DNA of 64,000 nt. Origin: Gammaproteobacteria bacterium (GTDB lineage: Bacteria; Pseudomonadota; Gammaproteobacteria; Steroidobacterales; XN24). The notes beneath the pieces are model-generated. The model was not told the origin of the DNA. It saw nothing but the letters and a program-made list of their open reading frames with translations, and ran no database searches. Shown piece after piece: positions 56,242 to 64,000 of the stretch (positions are counted from its first letter, which is position 1; each line of letters begins with the position of its first letter). The DNA is taken from contig JAHEFR010000072.1 of NCBI GenBank assembly GCA_024640085.1, positions 1-64,000 of the forward strand. The letters run 5' to 3'. Made by a program: the position numbers and the translations under genes.

Positions 56242-57681
56242 ATGCTGAACCTGCTTGCGAAAACCCTCAGCCTGGTCTTCGTGGTCTTCGGGGTTTCGAT
56301 GATCCCGCCGCTCGGGATCTCGCTGGCCATGTCGGATGGCACTGAGATTACCTACATCGTTCTGCTCGTTGCCGCCCTGGGGCTCGGCCTGCCGGCTTTC
56401 ATTTTCGAATTCCCCGGTTCGCGCCCGCCGCGTATCCGCGACGGTTTCATCATTGTCACCATGACATGGGTCGGTATCTGTGCAATCGGCGCGCTGCCGT
56501 TCATCATTATCAGCGGGCTCGATCCGGCCAGCGCACTGTTCGAATCCGCCTCGGGATTCACCACCACGGGGTCAACCACTATCGTGGATCTGGATCTTCT
56601 GCCCCTGTCGCTGTTGTTCTACCGGCAGCAGATCCAGTGGGTCGGCGGAATCGGCGTCATCGTGCTGGCCATCGCCCTGCTGCCGATGCTGGGCATCGGC
56701 GGCATGGATGTGCTGAAGGCCGAAACTACCGGGCCTGCCAAGAGCGACAAGCTCCGGCCCCGCCTGAAACACACCGCGCACGCCATGTGGGGCATCTATT
56801 TCTCCATCACCGTTATGTGTGCCCTCATGTACTGGCTGGCAGGCATGCCAATCTTCGACGCCATCGCCCACAGCCTATCGACGGTCTCCACGGGCGGGTT
56901 CTCGATTCACGACGAGAGCATGGCCTACTACGCCAGTCCCGCGATCGAGGCAGTAGCGATCACGTTCATGCTCCTCGGAGCGACCAGCTTTATCCTGCAC
57001 TACCGGGCGTGGGCCCAGCGCAGCGTCAAGCCCTACGGCGGGAACACCGAGGCCAGGCTCTTCGTCGTGTCGATCCTGGTGTTCTCGGCCATCGTGGCGA
57101 TCGCTCTCGCCTGGAAAGCCGGTGACACCTCGCTCCACAGCATGCGCCTGTCTGTGTTCGAGGTGGTCTCCGTGATCACAAGCACCGGATTCGGCGTGGC
57201 CGATTTTACGACGTGGCCGCTGATGCTGCCCTCTCTGCTCATCTTCGTAAGCTTTGTCGGCGGCTGTTCCGGGTCCACTGCGGGCGGGATGAAGGTGATC
57301 CGCTTCGCCCTGATGGGCAAGCAGGCGGGGATCGAGCTCGCGCGGCTTGTACACCCTCGTATCATCAGGCCCCTGAAACTGAACGGCGTGGTTGTGCCCG
57401 GGTCGGTCATCCAGTCCGTGTGGGCGTTCTTCACGGTCTATCTGGTGGTCTTCGCCATCCTCATGTTGATGCTGATGTGGTTCGGGCTGGATCAGGTCAG
57501 CGCCTTTGGCGCCATCGCTACCTGTCTCAACAACCTCGGTCCGGGTCTCGGCGAAGTGGCGAGCAACTTCGCTACCGTCAGCCCGTCGGTGAAGCTGGTG
57601 TGCGCCCTGGCCTGCATCATGGGCCGGCTCGAGATCTTCACGGTTTTCGTTTTGTGCACACCCACCTACTGGCGGGCATAG
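56242..57681 (+). CDS. trkH: Potassium uptake protein, TrkH family
   Basis: 479 residues. Four pore-loop repeats with selectivity-filter glycines are visible: SASGFTTTGST, STVSTGGFSIHD, ITSTGFGVADF and NNLGPGLGEV. About ten TM helices complete the SKT fold. Cation channel subunit that needs a TrkA-like regulator, which is not encoded in the window. Divergent from the KdpDE-like pair, which probably controls it. Confidence 0.95.
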   Translation: MLNLLAKTLSLVFVVFGVSMIPPLGISLAMSDGTEITYIVLLVAALGLGLPAFIFEFPGSRPPRIRDGFIIVTMTWVGICAIGALPFIIISGLDPASALFESASGFTTTGSTTIVDLDLLPLSLLFYRQQIQWVGGIGVIVLAIALLPMLGIGGMDVLKAETTGPAKSDKLRPRLKHTAHAMWGIYFSITVMCALMYWLAGMPIFDAIAHSLSTVSTGGFSIHDESMAYYASPAIEAVAITFMLLGATSFILHYRAWAQRSVKPYGGNTEARLFVVSILVFSAIVAIALAWKAGDTSLHSMRLSVFEVVSVITSTGFGVADFTTWPLMLPSLLIFVSFVGGCSGSTAGGMKVIRFALMGKQAGIELARLVHPRIIRPLKLNGVVVPGSVIQSVWAFFTVYLVVFAILMLMLMWFGLDQVSAFGAIATCLNNLGPGLGEVASNFATVSPSVKLVCALACIMGRLEIFTVFVLCTPTYWRA

Positions 57682-57725
57682 CCCGGGATTCAGGATCAGC
57701 CCGCCAGCGGCAAGGCGCCAGAGCT

Positions 57726-58079
57726 TCAGCCCCAGCCGATCTCGTCCAGGTGATCGTCGTCCATGCCGAAGTAGTGGGCCAGCTCATGGAGCACCGTGCG
57801 GCGGATCTCCTCGCGCAACTCATCCTCCGGCAGGTCCATCTCGAGGTGTGGCTGGCGGAAGACATAGACGGTGTCGGGCAGTTCGGCGCAGTAATCGGGT
57901 CCGCGCTCGTGCAGCGGAATCCCGTCGTACAGGCCCAACAGACCGCCCCCCTCCGGATCCTGGTCACGGGTGGGACGTTCCTCGACTATCACCCGAAGGT
58001 TATGGATGCGGTCGATGGCCCACTGGGGGAGTTCCTCGAGCACATCGTGCACCACCTGTTCGAAGCTGCGCCCGTCCAT
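57726..58079 (-). CDS. Zincin-like metallopeptidase family protein
   Basis: 117 residues. The C-terminal HELAHYFGMDDDHLDEIGWG contains HExxH and a third potential ligand (D/E of DDDHLDE), as in the small MPN-independent zincin family (PF06262). The N-terminus (SFEQVVHDVLEELPQWAID) fits. Convergent with trkH. Confidence 0.88.
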   Translation of the reverse strand: MDGRSFEQVVHDVLEELPQWAIDRIHNLRVIVEERPTRDQDPEGGGLLGLYDGIPLHERGPDYCAELPDTVYVFRQPHLEMDLPEDELREEIRRTVLHELAHYFGMDDDHLDEIGWG

Positions 58080-58098
58080 AACCGGCTGGCGGGGCCGT

Positions 58099-58986
58099 TC
58101 AGGCCTTCAGGTAGAAGTCGAAGAACTGCATGGTCCGCCGCCAGGCCAGGGTGGCGGCGTCGGCGTTGTAGCGGGCCTGGCTTGTGTCGTTATGGAAACC
58201 GTGACCGGTTCCCGGGTACATGTTCAGACTGTAGGCGATGTCATGCGCATCCAGGGCAGCGCGGAACTCCGGGATCATGGTGTTGATCCGTTCATCCTCG
58301 CCGGCGTAATGCATCATCAACGGGATGTGGACCCTGGTTACGTCCTCGTCGGACAGGGCCCGGCCATAGAAACTTACGGCCGCTGCGGTGGCCTCTTCAC
58401 GAGCCGCGCACAGGAGGGCCACGCCACCGCCATAGCAGAATCCGACAGCACCGACCTTGCCGGAGCAGTCCTCCCGCTCGGCTAGGTAGGGGACGCCGGC
58501 CATGACGTCGGCGGTGATGCTAGCCACATCGGCAGCGCTGAAGCGGTCCCGCGCCGCTTCCTGGTCGGCGAGGCCGCCACCCACGTAGGTCAGTCCATCC
58601 GGGGCGAGCGCCACGTATCCGGACAGGGCGGTCCGCCTGGCCACGTCCTCGATGTGTGCATTGAGCCCCCGGTTTTCGTGGATTGCCAGGATGCCGGGGA
58701 GTGGTCCGTCGGCATCCGCAGGCTTGGCAAGGTAAGCCTTTACCTGGCCGGTGGATCCCGGATACTCGACGTATCCGACCTCCAGGCGCTCGTCGCCAGG
58801 ATGAACCTGCTGTCCCCAGGCCCAGTCCGGTTCCACCAGTGCGATCAGGGTCGTGGCTGCCGCCGCGCTGCCGGCGATCTCGACGACACGCTTCAGGAAT
58901 GCCCGCCGGGGCATGTCGCCGTGGATATAGTCGTTGTAAAGATCGACGACCCTGGGGTCCATGTCCCTGCTGCGGTCTCGCCCCAT
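58099..58986 (-). CDS. Tat-exported dienelactone hydrolase family protein
   Basis: 295 residues. A twin-arginine-like signal lies at MPRRAFLKRVVEIAGSAAA. The catalytic Cys is in GFCYGGGVALLC; IHENRGLNAHIEDVA supplies the Glu, and HYAGEDERI and GTGHGFHND the Asp and His. The frame extends upstream to 59238 with no signals; the ATG at 58986 starts MGRDRSRDMDPRVVDLY, the normal N-terminus. Separated from the metallopeptidase gene by 19 bp. Confidence 0.88.
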   Translation of the reverse strand: MGRDRSRDMDPRVVDLYNDYIHGDMPRRAFLKRVVEIAGSAAAATTLIALVEPDWAWGQQVHPGDERLEVGYVEYPGSTGQVKAYLAKPADADGPLPGILAIHENRGLNAHIEDVARRTALSGYVALAPDGLTYVGGGLADQEAARDRFSAADVASITADVMAGVPYLAEREDCSGKVGAVGFCYGGGVALLCAAREEATAAAVSFYGRALSDEDVTRVHIPLMMHYAGEDERINTMIPEFRAALDAHDIAYSLNMYPGTGHGFHNDTSQARYNADAATLAWRRTMQFFDFYLKA

Positions 58987-59113
58987 GTCTGTATTCCCGT
59001 ATTGATGTTCAAGTGCAAACGATGGATTTGGCGCGTCCGCATCAGTGTCAGTGGTTGGCCGCGACAGACCCTCCGCTCCGTGCGGACATGCTAAGTCCGG
59101 CAGCGTAATTCCC

Positions 59114-59614
59114 TCAGTGTTCGACGATGACCTTCGGGTCCAGCGCTTCGCAGTCCGGCTTGAGATTGTTGCCGGATCCCATTGCAGCCACGGTGTACTT
59201 GTACTCGATCGGCGATTTGCCCGGGACCGGCGGTACATTGCTGTTGAGATTTCTTGTCAGGCACCCGTTCGCGGCGATGTACTGGGGCCCCATCAGCGGA
59301 TCGAAAAATATGCCGAACCTGGTTGCGGCCGGCTCGCTGTACCAGCGTATCCTTGGCTTGCCATTAGGTACCCTGACGCAATGCTTGTCCGTCGGCACGC
59401 AGCGGCTTGCCATAGCCACCTCGACGTCGGCCGGACAGCCGTCAGCGTCGAACATCACCTTGATCTCGTGGTCCGCGGGACTATTGCAGTCGTTTGCGGT
59501 CATGGTCCGCGGTGACGAATTGGCGCAGCCCACGACGCACACGACCACTGTCATGCCGATCAGGGCCCCGACGGATCTCACCAGGCGTGTGATTGAATTC
59601 CTTGCTGCGTTCAT
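59114..59614 (-). CDS. Lipoprotein of unknown function
   Basis: 166 residues. Signal peptide with a lipobox (VVVCVVGCANSS). The mature part has four to five cysteines (NDCNSP; DGCPADVEV; SRCVPTDKHC; NGCLTRN) probably in disulfides, and a hydrophilic C-terminus. No family recognised. Confidence 0.7.
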   Translation of the reverse strand: MNAARNSITRLVRSVGALIGMTVVVCVVGCANSSPRTMTANDCNSPADHEIKVMFDADGCPADVEVAMASRCVPTDKHCVRVPNGKPRIRWYSEPAATRFGIFFDPLMGPQYIAANGCLTRNLNSNVPPVPGKSPIEYKYTVAAMGSGNNLKPDCEALDPKVIVEH

Positions 59615-59652
59615 CGCTCCCTCCCCAATGGTCGTCTTCTTGTCTCGCCCGT

Positions 59653-61626
59653 CTATTCATTGTGATCTTCATCGACGAGTGCAACAAACCGGCTTTCACC
59701 GGCAAGGCCCTTGAATCCCGGCTCGGCCTTCAGGAGGACCGGGAGATAGCCGAGTTCCAGCGCGCGCTGCAACGCCGCATAGGTGTCCTCCGTGCGGCCC
59801 TGCAACTCGTAGATCAGAGCACCATAGTAATAGACGTACATGTCATCCGGGTCCAGTTCCGCAGTCTTTTCAAACATCCTTCTGGCATGCTCGTCGTCGC
59901 CGAGATGTGCTGACACATACGCGTTAACGATCATCGCGTCGGCATCTTTCGGGTTAACCTTGAGGGCATCCGCAGTGAGCCCAAGCGCCGTTCGGTAGGC
60001 CTCCTGGGCTTCTGCGGCGGTCCCGGCTCCCCAATGCAAGGCATCGCCCAGATAACTCCACAGACGCGCGTCGTCCGGCGCAATCTCGAGCGCCTCGCGG
60101 TACATACTGGCCGCGGTTCCAAAATCGCCCGCATAAAAATACATGGTCCCGGTATTCGAATATGCACCTCGGGTTGGCGCCAGCCTCAAAGACTCCTGGT
60201 AGGCGTGGGCCGCGCGATCGAAATTCCCCGCCAGGTAGTACGCTGCGCCCAGGTTGTTGTACGCGTTGACGTTGTCCTCGGATCGAGAGATTGCGTCCTG
60301 GTAGTTCGCGGCAGCCTCCCGATACCGGCCTCTCTTGATCAGGAAGTTCCCGTAAAGCTGGTAACAGTCCCAGTATCCCGGATCTTCGCCGACGGCACGC
60401 CGGAACTCGGCCTCGGCTTCTTCGGTACGATCCAGAGAAGCATAGGTGCGGGCCAGACCCAGACGGGCGTCCACGAGTGACGGGTTCAGGGTGAGAACGT
60501 ATTTGAACTCCTGCTCGGCCTGATCGTACTGGCCCGAAAACAAATGGAGGGTAGCGAGGGCGAGATAGGTTTCGGTCGCCTCGTTGTCGCGCGTCAGAGC
60601 CCTCAGGCAGGTCGATTCGGCCTCTTTGAAGAATGACGTCGTCGCTGACATTTCGTACTGTCCGAGTCGCGCCTCGCACAGTCCCGCGTAGGCTTCTGCG
60701 AAATCCGGGTCCATTTCGATGGACTGGTCGAACTTGTCAGTCGCGGCCCGCAATATCGTCTCACTCCTCGGTTTTCGGAGGAAATCACGACCCTGCAGGT
60801 AATCCACATAGGCGTCCATGTTGGTCGTGTAAGTCTTGTGCAATCGCTCCCTGGAACGGCTCGAGAGCACAACTTCGAGGGCGTCCGCGACGTTCCCGGC
60901 GATGTCACCCTGTATTGCGATGATGTCTTGCAGACTCCGATTGTACGTGTCGGTCCACAGGGCGGACTCCGTTTCTGCGTCGACGAGGCTGGCAGTGACC
61001 CGCACTCGATCCTCCTGCATGAGGACACTGCCTTCCAATACGAATGCCACGGACAGCTGCCTGGTCACCCCGGGGATGGTGTATTGCTTGCTCTTGAACC
61101 CGCGTGTCGAGGAACGGGGCGCAACCTTGAGTTCCGGTACATTGGACAACAGGCTGATGATCTCCTCCGTCAGTCCGTCGCTGAAGTATTCGTTCTCCGG
61201 ATTCCCGCTCAGGTTTGCGAAGGGGATTACGGCGAGCGACGGGATATCGGCCTGGCCGGGCTTCTCCACCATGATCCGGGCGCCCAGTCCGAATCCGACC
61301 AGGACCACTATTACCGCCAGGCAACTCAGGACGAGGAAGTCGACGCTTTTCAGGGAGAGGTCCAGGTCCTCGCCAGGTTCCGCCGCCGGGGTGCGCTTTA
61401 CACCTTCGGTGGTGACGTCATAACGCCACCCGAATACCAGGGCCACGGGAAAACAGATGGCGGCACCGACCCAGACGAAGCGTAGGGCTTCGCCGGGGAG
61501 TCCCCAGGACTGGAAGGCGAGATCGGCCACCTGGAGAACGACCCAGGCAGTGACGATGTACACGCCTGCGGATCTGAATACCCGCCGGCGTCGAGCTTCC
61601 CTGACGAACCCCCCGATACTGCTCAC
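59653..61626 (-). CDS. Membrane TolB-like/TPR protein without a DNA-binding domain
   Basis: 657 residues. N-terminal EARRRRVFRSAGVYIVTAWV with two TM helices (VWVGAAICFPVALVFGW) is followed by a third TM (VLSCLAVIVVLVGFGLGA), a TolB-like domain (SLAVIPFANLSGNPENEYFS; AFVLEGSVLMQEDRVRVTAS), and about ten TPR units to the end. It resembles the periplasmic part of the CadC-type regulator at 31475 but has no winged helix. The GTG at 61626 gives the family start; the frame extends to 61716. Possibly a sensor or assembly factor; partner unknown. Confidence 0.78.
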   Translation of the reverse strand: MSSIGGFVREARRRRVFRSAGVYIVTAWVVLQVADLAFQSWGLPGEALRFVWVGAAICFPVALVFGWRYDVTTEGVKRTPAAEPGEDLDLSLKSVDFLVLSCLAVIVVLVGFGLGARIMVEKPGQADIPSLAVIPFANLSGNPENEYFSDGLTEEIISLLSNVPELKVAPRSSTRGFKSKQYTIPGVTRQLSVAFVLEGSVLMQEDRVRVTASLVDAETESALWTDTYNRSLQDIIAIQGDIAGNVADALEVVLSSRSRERLHKTYTTNMDAYVDYLQGRDFLRKPRSETILRAATDKFDQSIEMDPDFAEAYAGLCEARLGQYEMSATTSFFKEAESTCLRALTRDNEATETYLALATLHLFSGQYDQAEQEFKYVLTLNPSLVDARLGLARTYASLDRTEEAEAEFRRAVGEDPGYWDCYQLYGNFLIKRGRYREAAANYQDAISRSEDNVNAYNNLGAAYYLAGNFDRAAHAYQESLRLAPTRGAYSNTGTMYFYAGDFGTAASMYREALEIAPDDARLWSYLGDALHWGAGTAAEAQEAYRTALGLTADALKVNPKDADAMIVNAYVSAHLGDDEHARRMFEKTAELDPDDMYVYYYGALIYELQGRTEDTYAALQRALELGYLPVLLKAEPGFKGLAGESRFVALVDEDHNE

Positions 61627-61801
61627 GGTGCACCGCCTGACAGCGCAACAGGGCCCAATGGTAGTCCAAGCGGCGCAAAGCGGCCATTTGGCAGCATTTC
61701 CGCCGATACGGGGCAAGCGGCTGCACGCGAATGGGTGTTACGAACCGGGAGCGGCGCCGTCGCGCCCAGACCCTGTCAGCCTGGTCGCGAGCATCCGGCG
61801 A

Positions 61802-62755
61802 CTATTCGTCCCACAGACCCTGAATGGAATACGGGGATCCTGGCGGGCACCAGAATGAGCCGTCCACGTAGCGGTATCGCCGGTCCAGCGCATCGATGGC
61901 CGACATATCCTCGTTGTCCAGCCGCGCGGAGGCGGCGGCAAAATTATTGCGTAGCCGCTGCGGGTTAGAGGACTTGGGGATCACGCTGGTACCTCGATGC
62001 AGCGCCCAGGCAATGAGGACCTGGCCGGCCGAAAGCTTGTGCTTGCCGGCCACACGCAGGACCACCGGATCTTCCAGCAGTGCGGGCTCGTTCTCGCGCT
62101 TGATCCTGGCGGGGCGATCCCCGGAGCCGAGGGGCGAATAGGCCGTCAGTACCATGTTTTCCTCGCGGCAATAGTCGAGTAGCGCTCTCTGGGGAAAATA
62201 GGGATGGCACTCCACCTGGTTAACGACAGGTCTGATGGATGCGGCCTCGAGCAGGTCAGCGATCTTGCGGATGCTGAAGTTGGAAACGCCGACGTACCGG
62301 CACAACCCTTCGTCCACCGCCTGTTCCATGCCGGCCCAGGTCTCCGCCAGCGGGGCTTGATCGAGGGAAAGGAAGTCTTCCGGGCTGTCCGGGAACACGA
62401 CGCCGGGCTTGTGGGCGACCGGCCAGTGCACCAGGAAGAGGTCCAGGTAGTCGAGCCGCAGATCCGCCAGGGTTTTCTTCAATCCGGGAATCACGTCGGC
62501 GCGAAGGTGGTTGAAGTTCCAGAGTTTGGAGGTGATCCACAAGTCCTTCCGGCTGACGTCTCCCGCGGCTGTGGCGGTGGCCAGAGCCCGTCCGATCTCG
62601 GCCTCGTTGCCGTAGATCGGGGCGCAGTCGAAATGGCGGTAGCCGATCCGGACGGCTTCCCGCACCGCGTCGCCAACGATGCCGGGATCCGATTTCCATG
62701 TGCCCAGACCGAGTGCCGGCATGCGGCCGCCGCCGGCCAGGTCGAAATGAATCAT
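61802..62755 (-). CDS. Aldo/keto reductase
   Basis: 317 residues, NADPH-dependent. The TIM-barrel catalytic tetrad is visible: Asp in YRHFDCAPIYGNE, Tyr in PIYGNE, Lys in ITSKLWN and His in FLVHWPVAH. The cofactor helix is VIPKSSNPQRLRNNFAAA. The ATG at 62755 fits the usual MIHFDLAGGGRMPALGLGTW start. Substrate cannot be told. Confidence 0.92.
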   Translation of the reverse strand: MIHFDLAGGGRMPALGLGTWKSDPGIVGDAVREAVRIGYRHFDCAPIYGNEAEIGRALATATAAGDVSRKDLWITSKLWNFNHLRADVIPGLKKTLADLRLDYLDLFLVHWPVAHKPGVVFPDSPEDFLSLDQAPLAETWAGMEQAVDEGLCRYVGVSNFSIRKIADLLEAASIRPVVNQVECHPYFPQRALLDYCREENMVLTAYSPLGSGDRPARIKRENEPALLEDPVVLRVAGKHKLSAGQVLIAWALHRGTSVIPKSSNPQRLRNNFAAASARLDNEDMSAIDALDRRYRYVDGSFWCPPGSPYSIQGLWDE

Positions 62756-62894
62756 CGCGTGCTCCTCCCTGCGTGGATGCCGCGCCGGATCCGGCCGGCG
62801 GGACGTGACGGTCACGGTGCGGGCGGGGGTCGGTGGCAAGCGGCAAGTATAGAGGCAACGCCCGGGACGGGCATCCGCGCCCGGTCTCCGCCAG

Positions 62895-64000
62895 TCAGCA
62901 CATGCCGGTCTCGTTCAGGCGCTCCTGCTGGACGTCTTCGGTGAGCTTGGGACAGTGCTTCGAGATGCGGTACAGGAGGTTCAGGAGCCACGGCGCATGC
63001 AGCCCGAGGGCCAGTTTCCCGGTCGTCAGCAGGGCCACCGAGATATCCCGCTCCGGGTCCGCCCAGAGGAAGTTGTTGGTGAAGCCGAGATGACCGTAGG
63101 CCCGGGAGGAGTCCGGCCCGTAAAGGCCGAAGGGCGTATTGCCGAGCATCATCCCCGCGGAGTAGCGCAAGGGGATGAGCAGGGACCGATCCAGCTCCGG
63201 CTTGCCCACCTCCGCCACGGCCCGGCGGATGGTGAGAGGCTGGAAGACGCGGACGCCGTCGATCTCCCCACCATTTAGCAGGCACTGGAAGAAGCGGCAG
63301 CACTCATCGGCCGTCGCCACGCCGTTCCCGGCGGGGATGACCGCCCGGTAGAAGCGGGGGTCGTTGGAGACGTTGACCGCCTGATCCAGGGTGGTGCCGA
63401 TCGCCCGCTTGAGATAGATGTCCAGCGGCGCCGCCAGCCTGAAGCCGGTGACGTAATTCGTCGCGACCCGTTGCAACGTACGGCCCCGGGCGCCGAAGTC
63501 CAGGACCCGGAGTCCCATCGGCACAGTGATGTTCTCCTTGAAGAACCTCCGGAAACTCTGGCCGGTAACCTTCTCCACCAGGTCGGCCACCACGAAGCCA
63601 GCCGTCAGAGCATGGTAGGCGTGATGGTGTCCCGGTTTTTCCGGCGCCGAGGCGTACAGCAGCCGCAGGATTTCCTTCTGGTCCAGAAGGAGTTCGGCGG
63701 CGTCCATGCCATCCACGTCGATGGTGGGGATGCCGGCCTTGTGGCACAGCAGCTGGTAGATGGTGATGTCCTTCTTGCCGTTCTGGCCGAAGTCCGGCAC
63801 GTAATGGCTGACCGGATCGAGCAGGCTGAGCTGCTTGCGTTCCGACAGCAGGTGGATGGCCATGGCCGCCAGGGCCTTGCTGGCGGAGAACAGGCACACA
63901 GGTGTGTCCGGGGTCATCGGCGTTGGGGTTGCTTCCCGCTCGCCAGGCCCCCTGCCTCGGGCATGGCCGATGGCCCGTTTCAGGACCACCTTGCCCTGGC
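62895..64000 (-). CDS. Beta-lactamase-family serine hydrolase (N-terminus cut by window edge)
   Basis: The frame enters from the right end and ends at 62895; 368 codons are visible. The nucleophile motif SASK (S-x-x-K) follows TPDTPVCLF, HAYHALTAGF supplies the Tyr, and YGHLGFTNNFLWADPERD the late His-x-Gly-like motif of class C/esterase EstB types. Likely an esterase or peptidase rather than an antibiotic-resistance enzyme. N-terminal residues and start lie outside the window. Confidence 0.82.
   Translation of the reverse strand, partial: QGKVVLKRAIGHARGRGPGEREATPTPMTPDTPVCLFSASKALAAMAIHLLSERKQLSLLDPVSHYVPDFGQNGKKDITIYQLLCHKAGIPTIDVDGMDAAELLLDQKEILRLLYASAPEKPGHHHAYHALTAGFVVADLVEKVTGQSFRRFFKENITVPMGLRVLDFGARGRTLQRVATNYVTGFRLAAPLDIYLKRAIGTTLDQAVNVSNDPRFYRAVIPAGNGVATADECCRFFQCLLNGGEIDGVRVFQPLTIRRAVAEVGKPELDRSLLIPLRYSAGMMLGNTPFGLYGPDSSRAYGHLGFTNNFLWADPERDISVALLTTGKLALGLHAPWLLNLLYRISKHCPKLTEDVQQERLNETGMC

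Overview
The window is GC-rich chromosomal DNA from a Gammaproteobacterium. The order mutS (divergent), pncC, thpR, recA, recX, alaS, lysC, csrA, tRNA-Ser, tRNA-Arg is a familiar gammaproteobacterial core arrangement. The second half holds multihaem cytochromes, a tripartite tricarboxylate transporter and TolB-like/TPR proteins, which suggests a metabolically versatile, probably aquatic bacterium with facultative respiration. Genus cannot be fixed from this sequence.

Region 1 (1-10735) is housekeeping DNA: a left-truncated mutS, a glycosyltransferase, the recombination/translation/lysine genes, csrA and a small tRNA cluster ending in a terminator. The first tRNA-Ser copy behind the stable-RNA-type promoter is broken; the intact copy lies about 280 bp downstream. 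Region 2 (10736-18973) looks acquired or scarred. It holds a small ORF with its own promoter, a membrane protein, an inactivated IS30-family element plus a solo IS30-like end, a cysteine-rich secreted protein with a phospholipase-A2-like motif, and an arylsulfatase flanked by two direct repeats.

Region 3 (18974-31248) has an RND/MMPL exporter paired with an outer-membrane barrel protein, a DUF454 membrane protein, an exported catalase-peroxidase under a recognisable OxyR site, a membrane-bound AraC-type regulator followed by three exported proteins (one an epoxide-hydrolase-like lipoprotein), and a ThiF pseudogene among degenerate repeats. Region 4 (31475-36495) holds a CadC/TolB/TPR regulator tail-to-tail with an OmpR-type two-component system.

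Region 5 (36785-44422) reads as a carboxylate uptake and catabolism cluster: FAH-family enzyme, TctC-TctB-TctA transporter, oxalyl-CoA-synthetase-like ligase, ketopantoate-reductase-like dehydrogenase and a double UspA protein. Region 6 (44519-51049) is respiratory: an octahaem cytochrome fused to HEAT/TPR repeats, a PsiE protein, a monohaem cytochrome, and an FNR-box-led tetrahaem cytochrome/FeS/NrfD operon with no catalytic subunit beside it. Region 7 (51180-64000) has a large membrane protein, an SDR with a signal peptide, a KdpE/short-KdpD pair divergent from a TrkH potassium transporter with a KdpE-like operator between them, and then a metallopeptidase, a Tat-exported dienelactone hydrolase, a lipoprotein, a TolB/TPR membrane protein, an aldo/keto reductase and a right-truncated beta-lactamase-family hydrolase.
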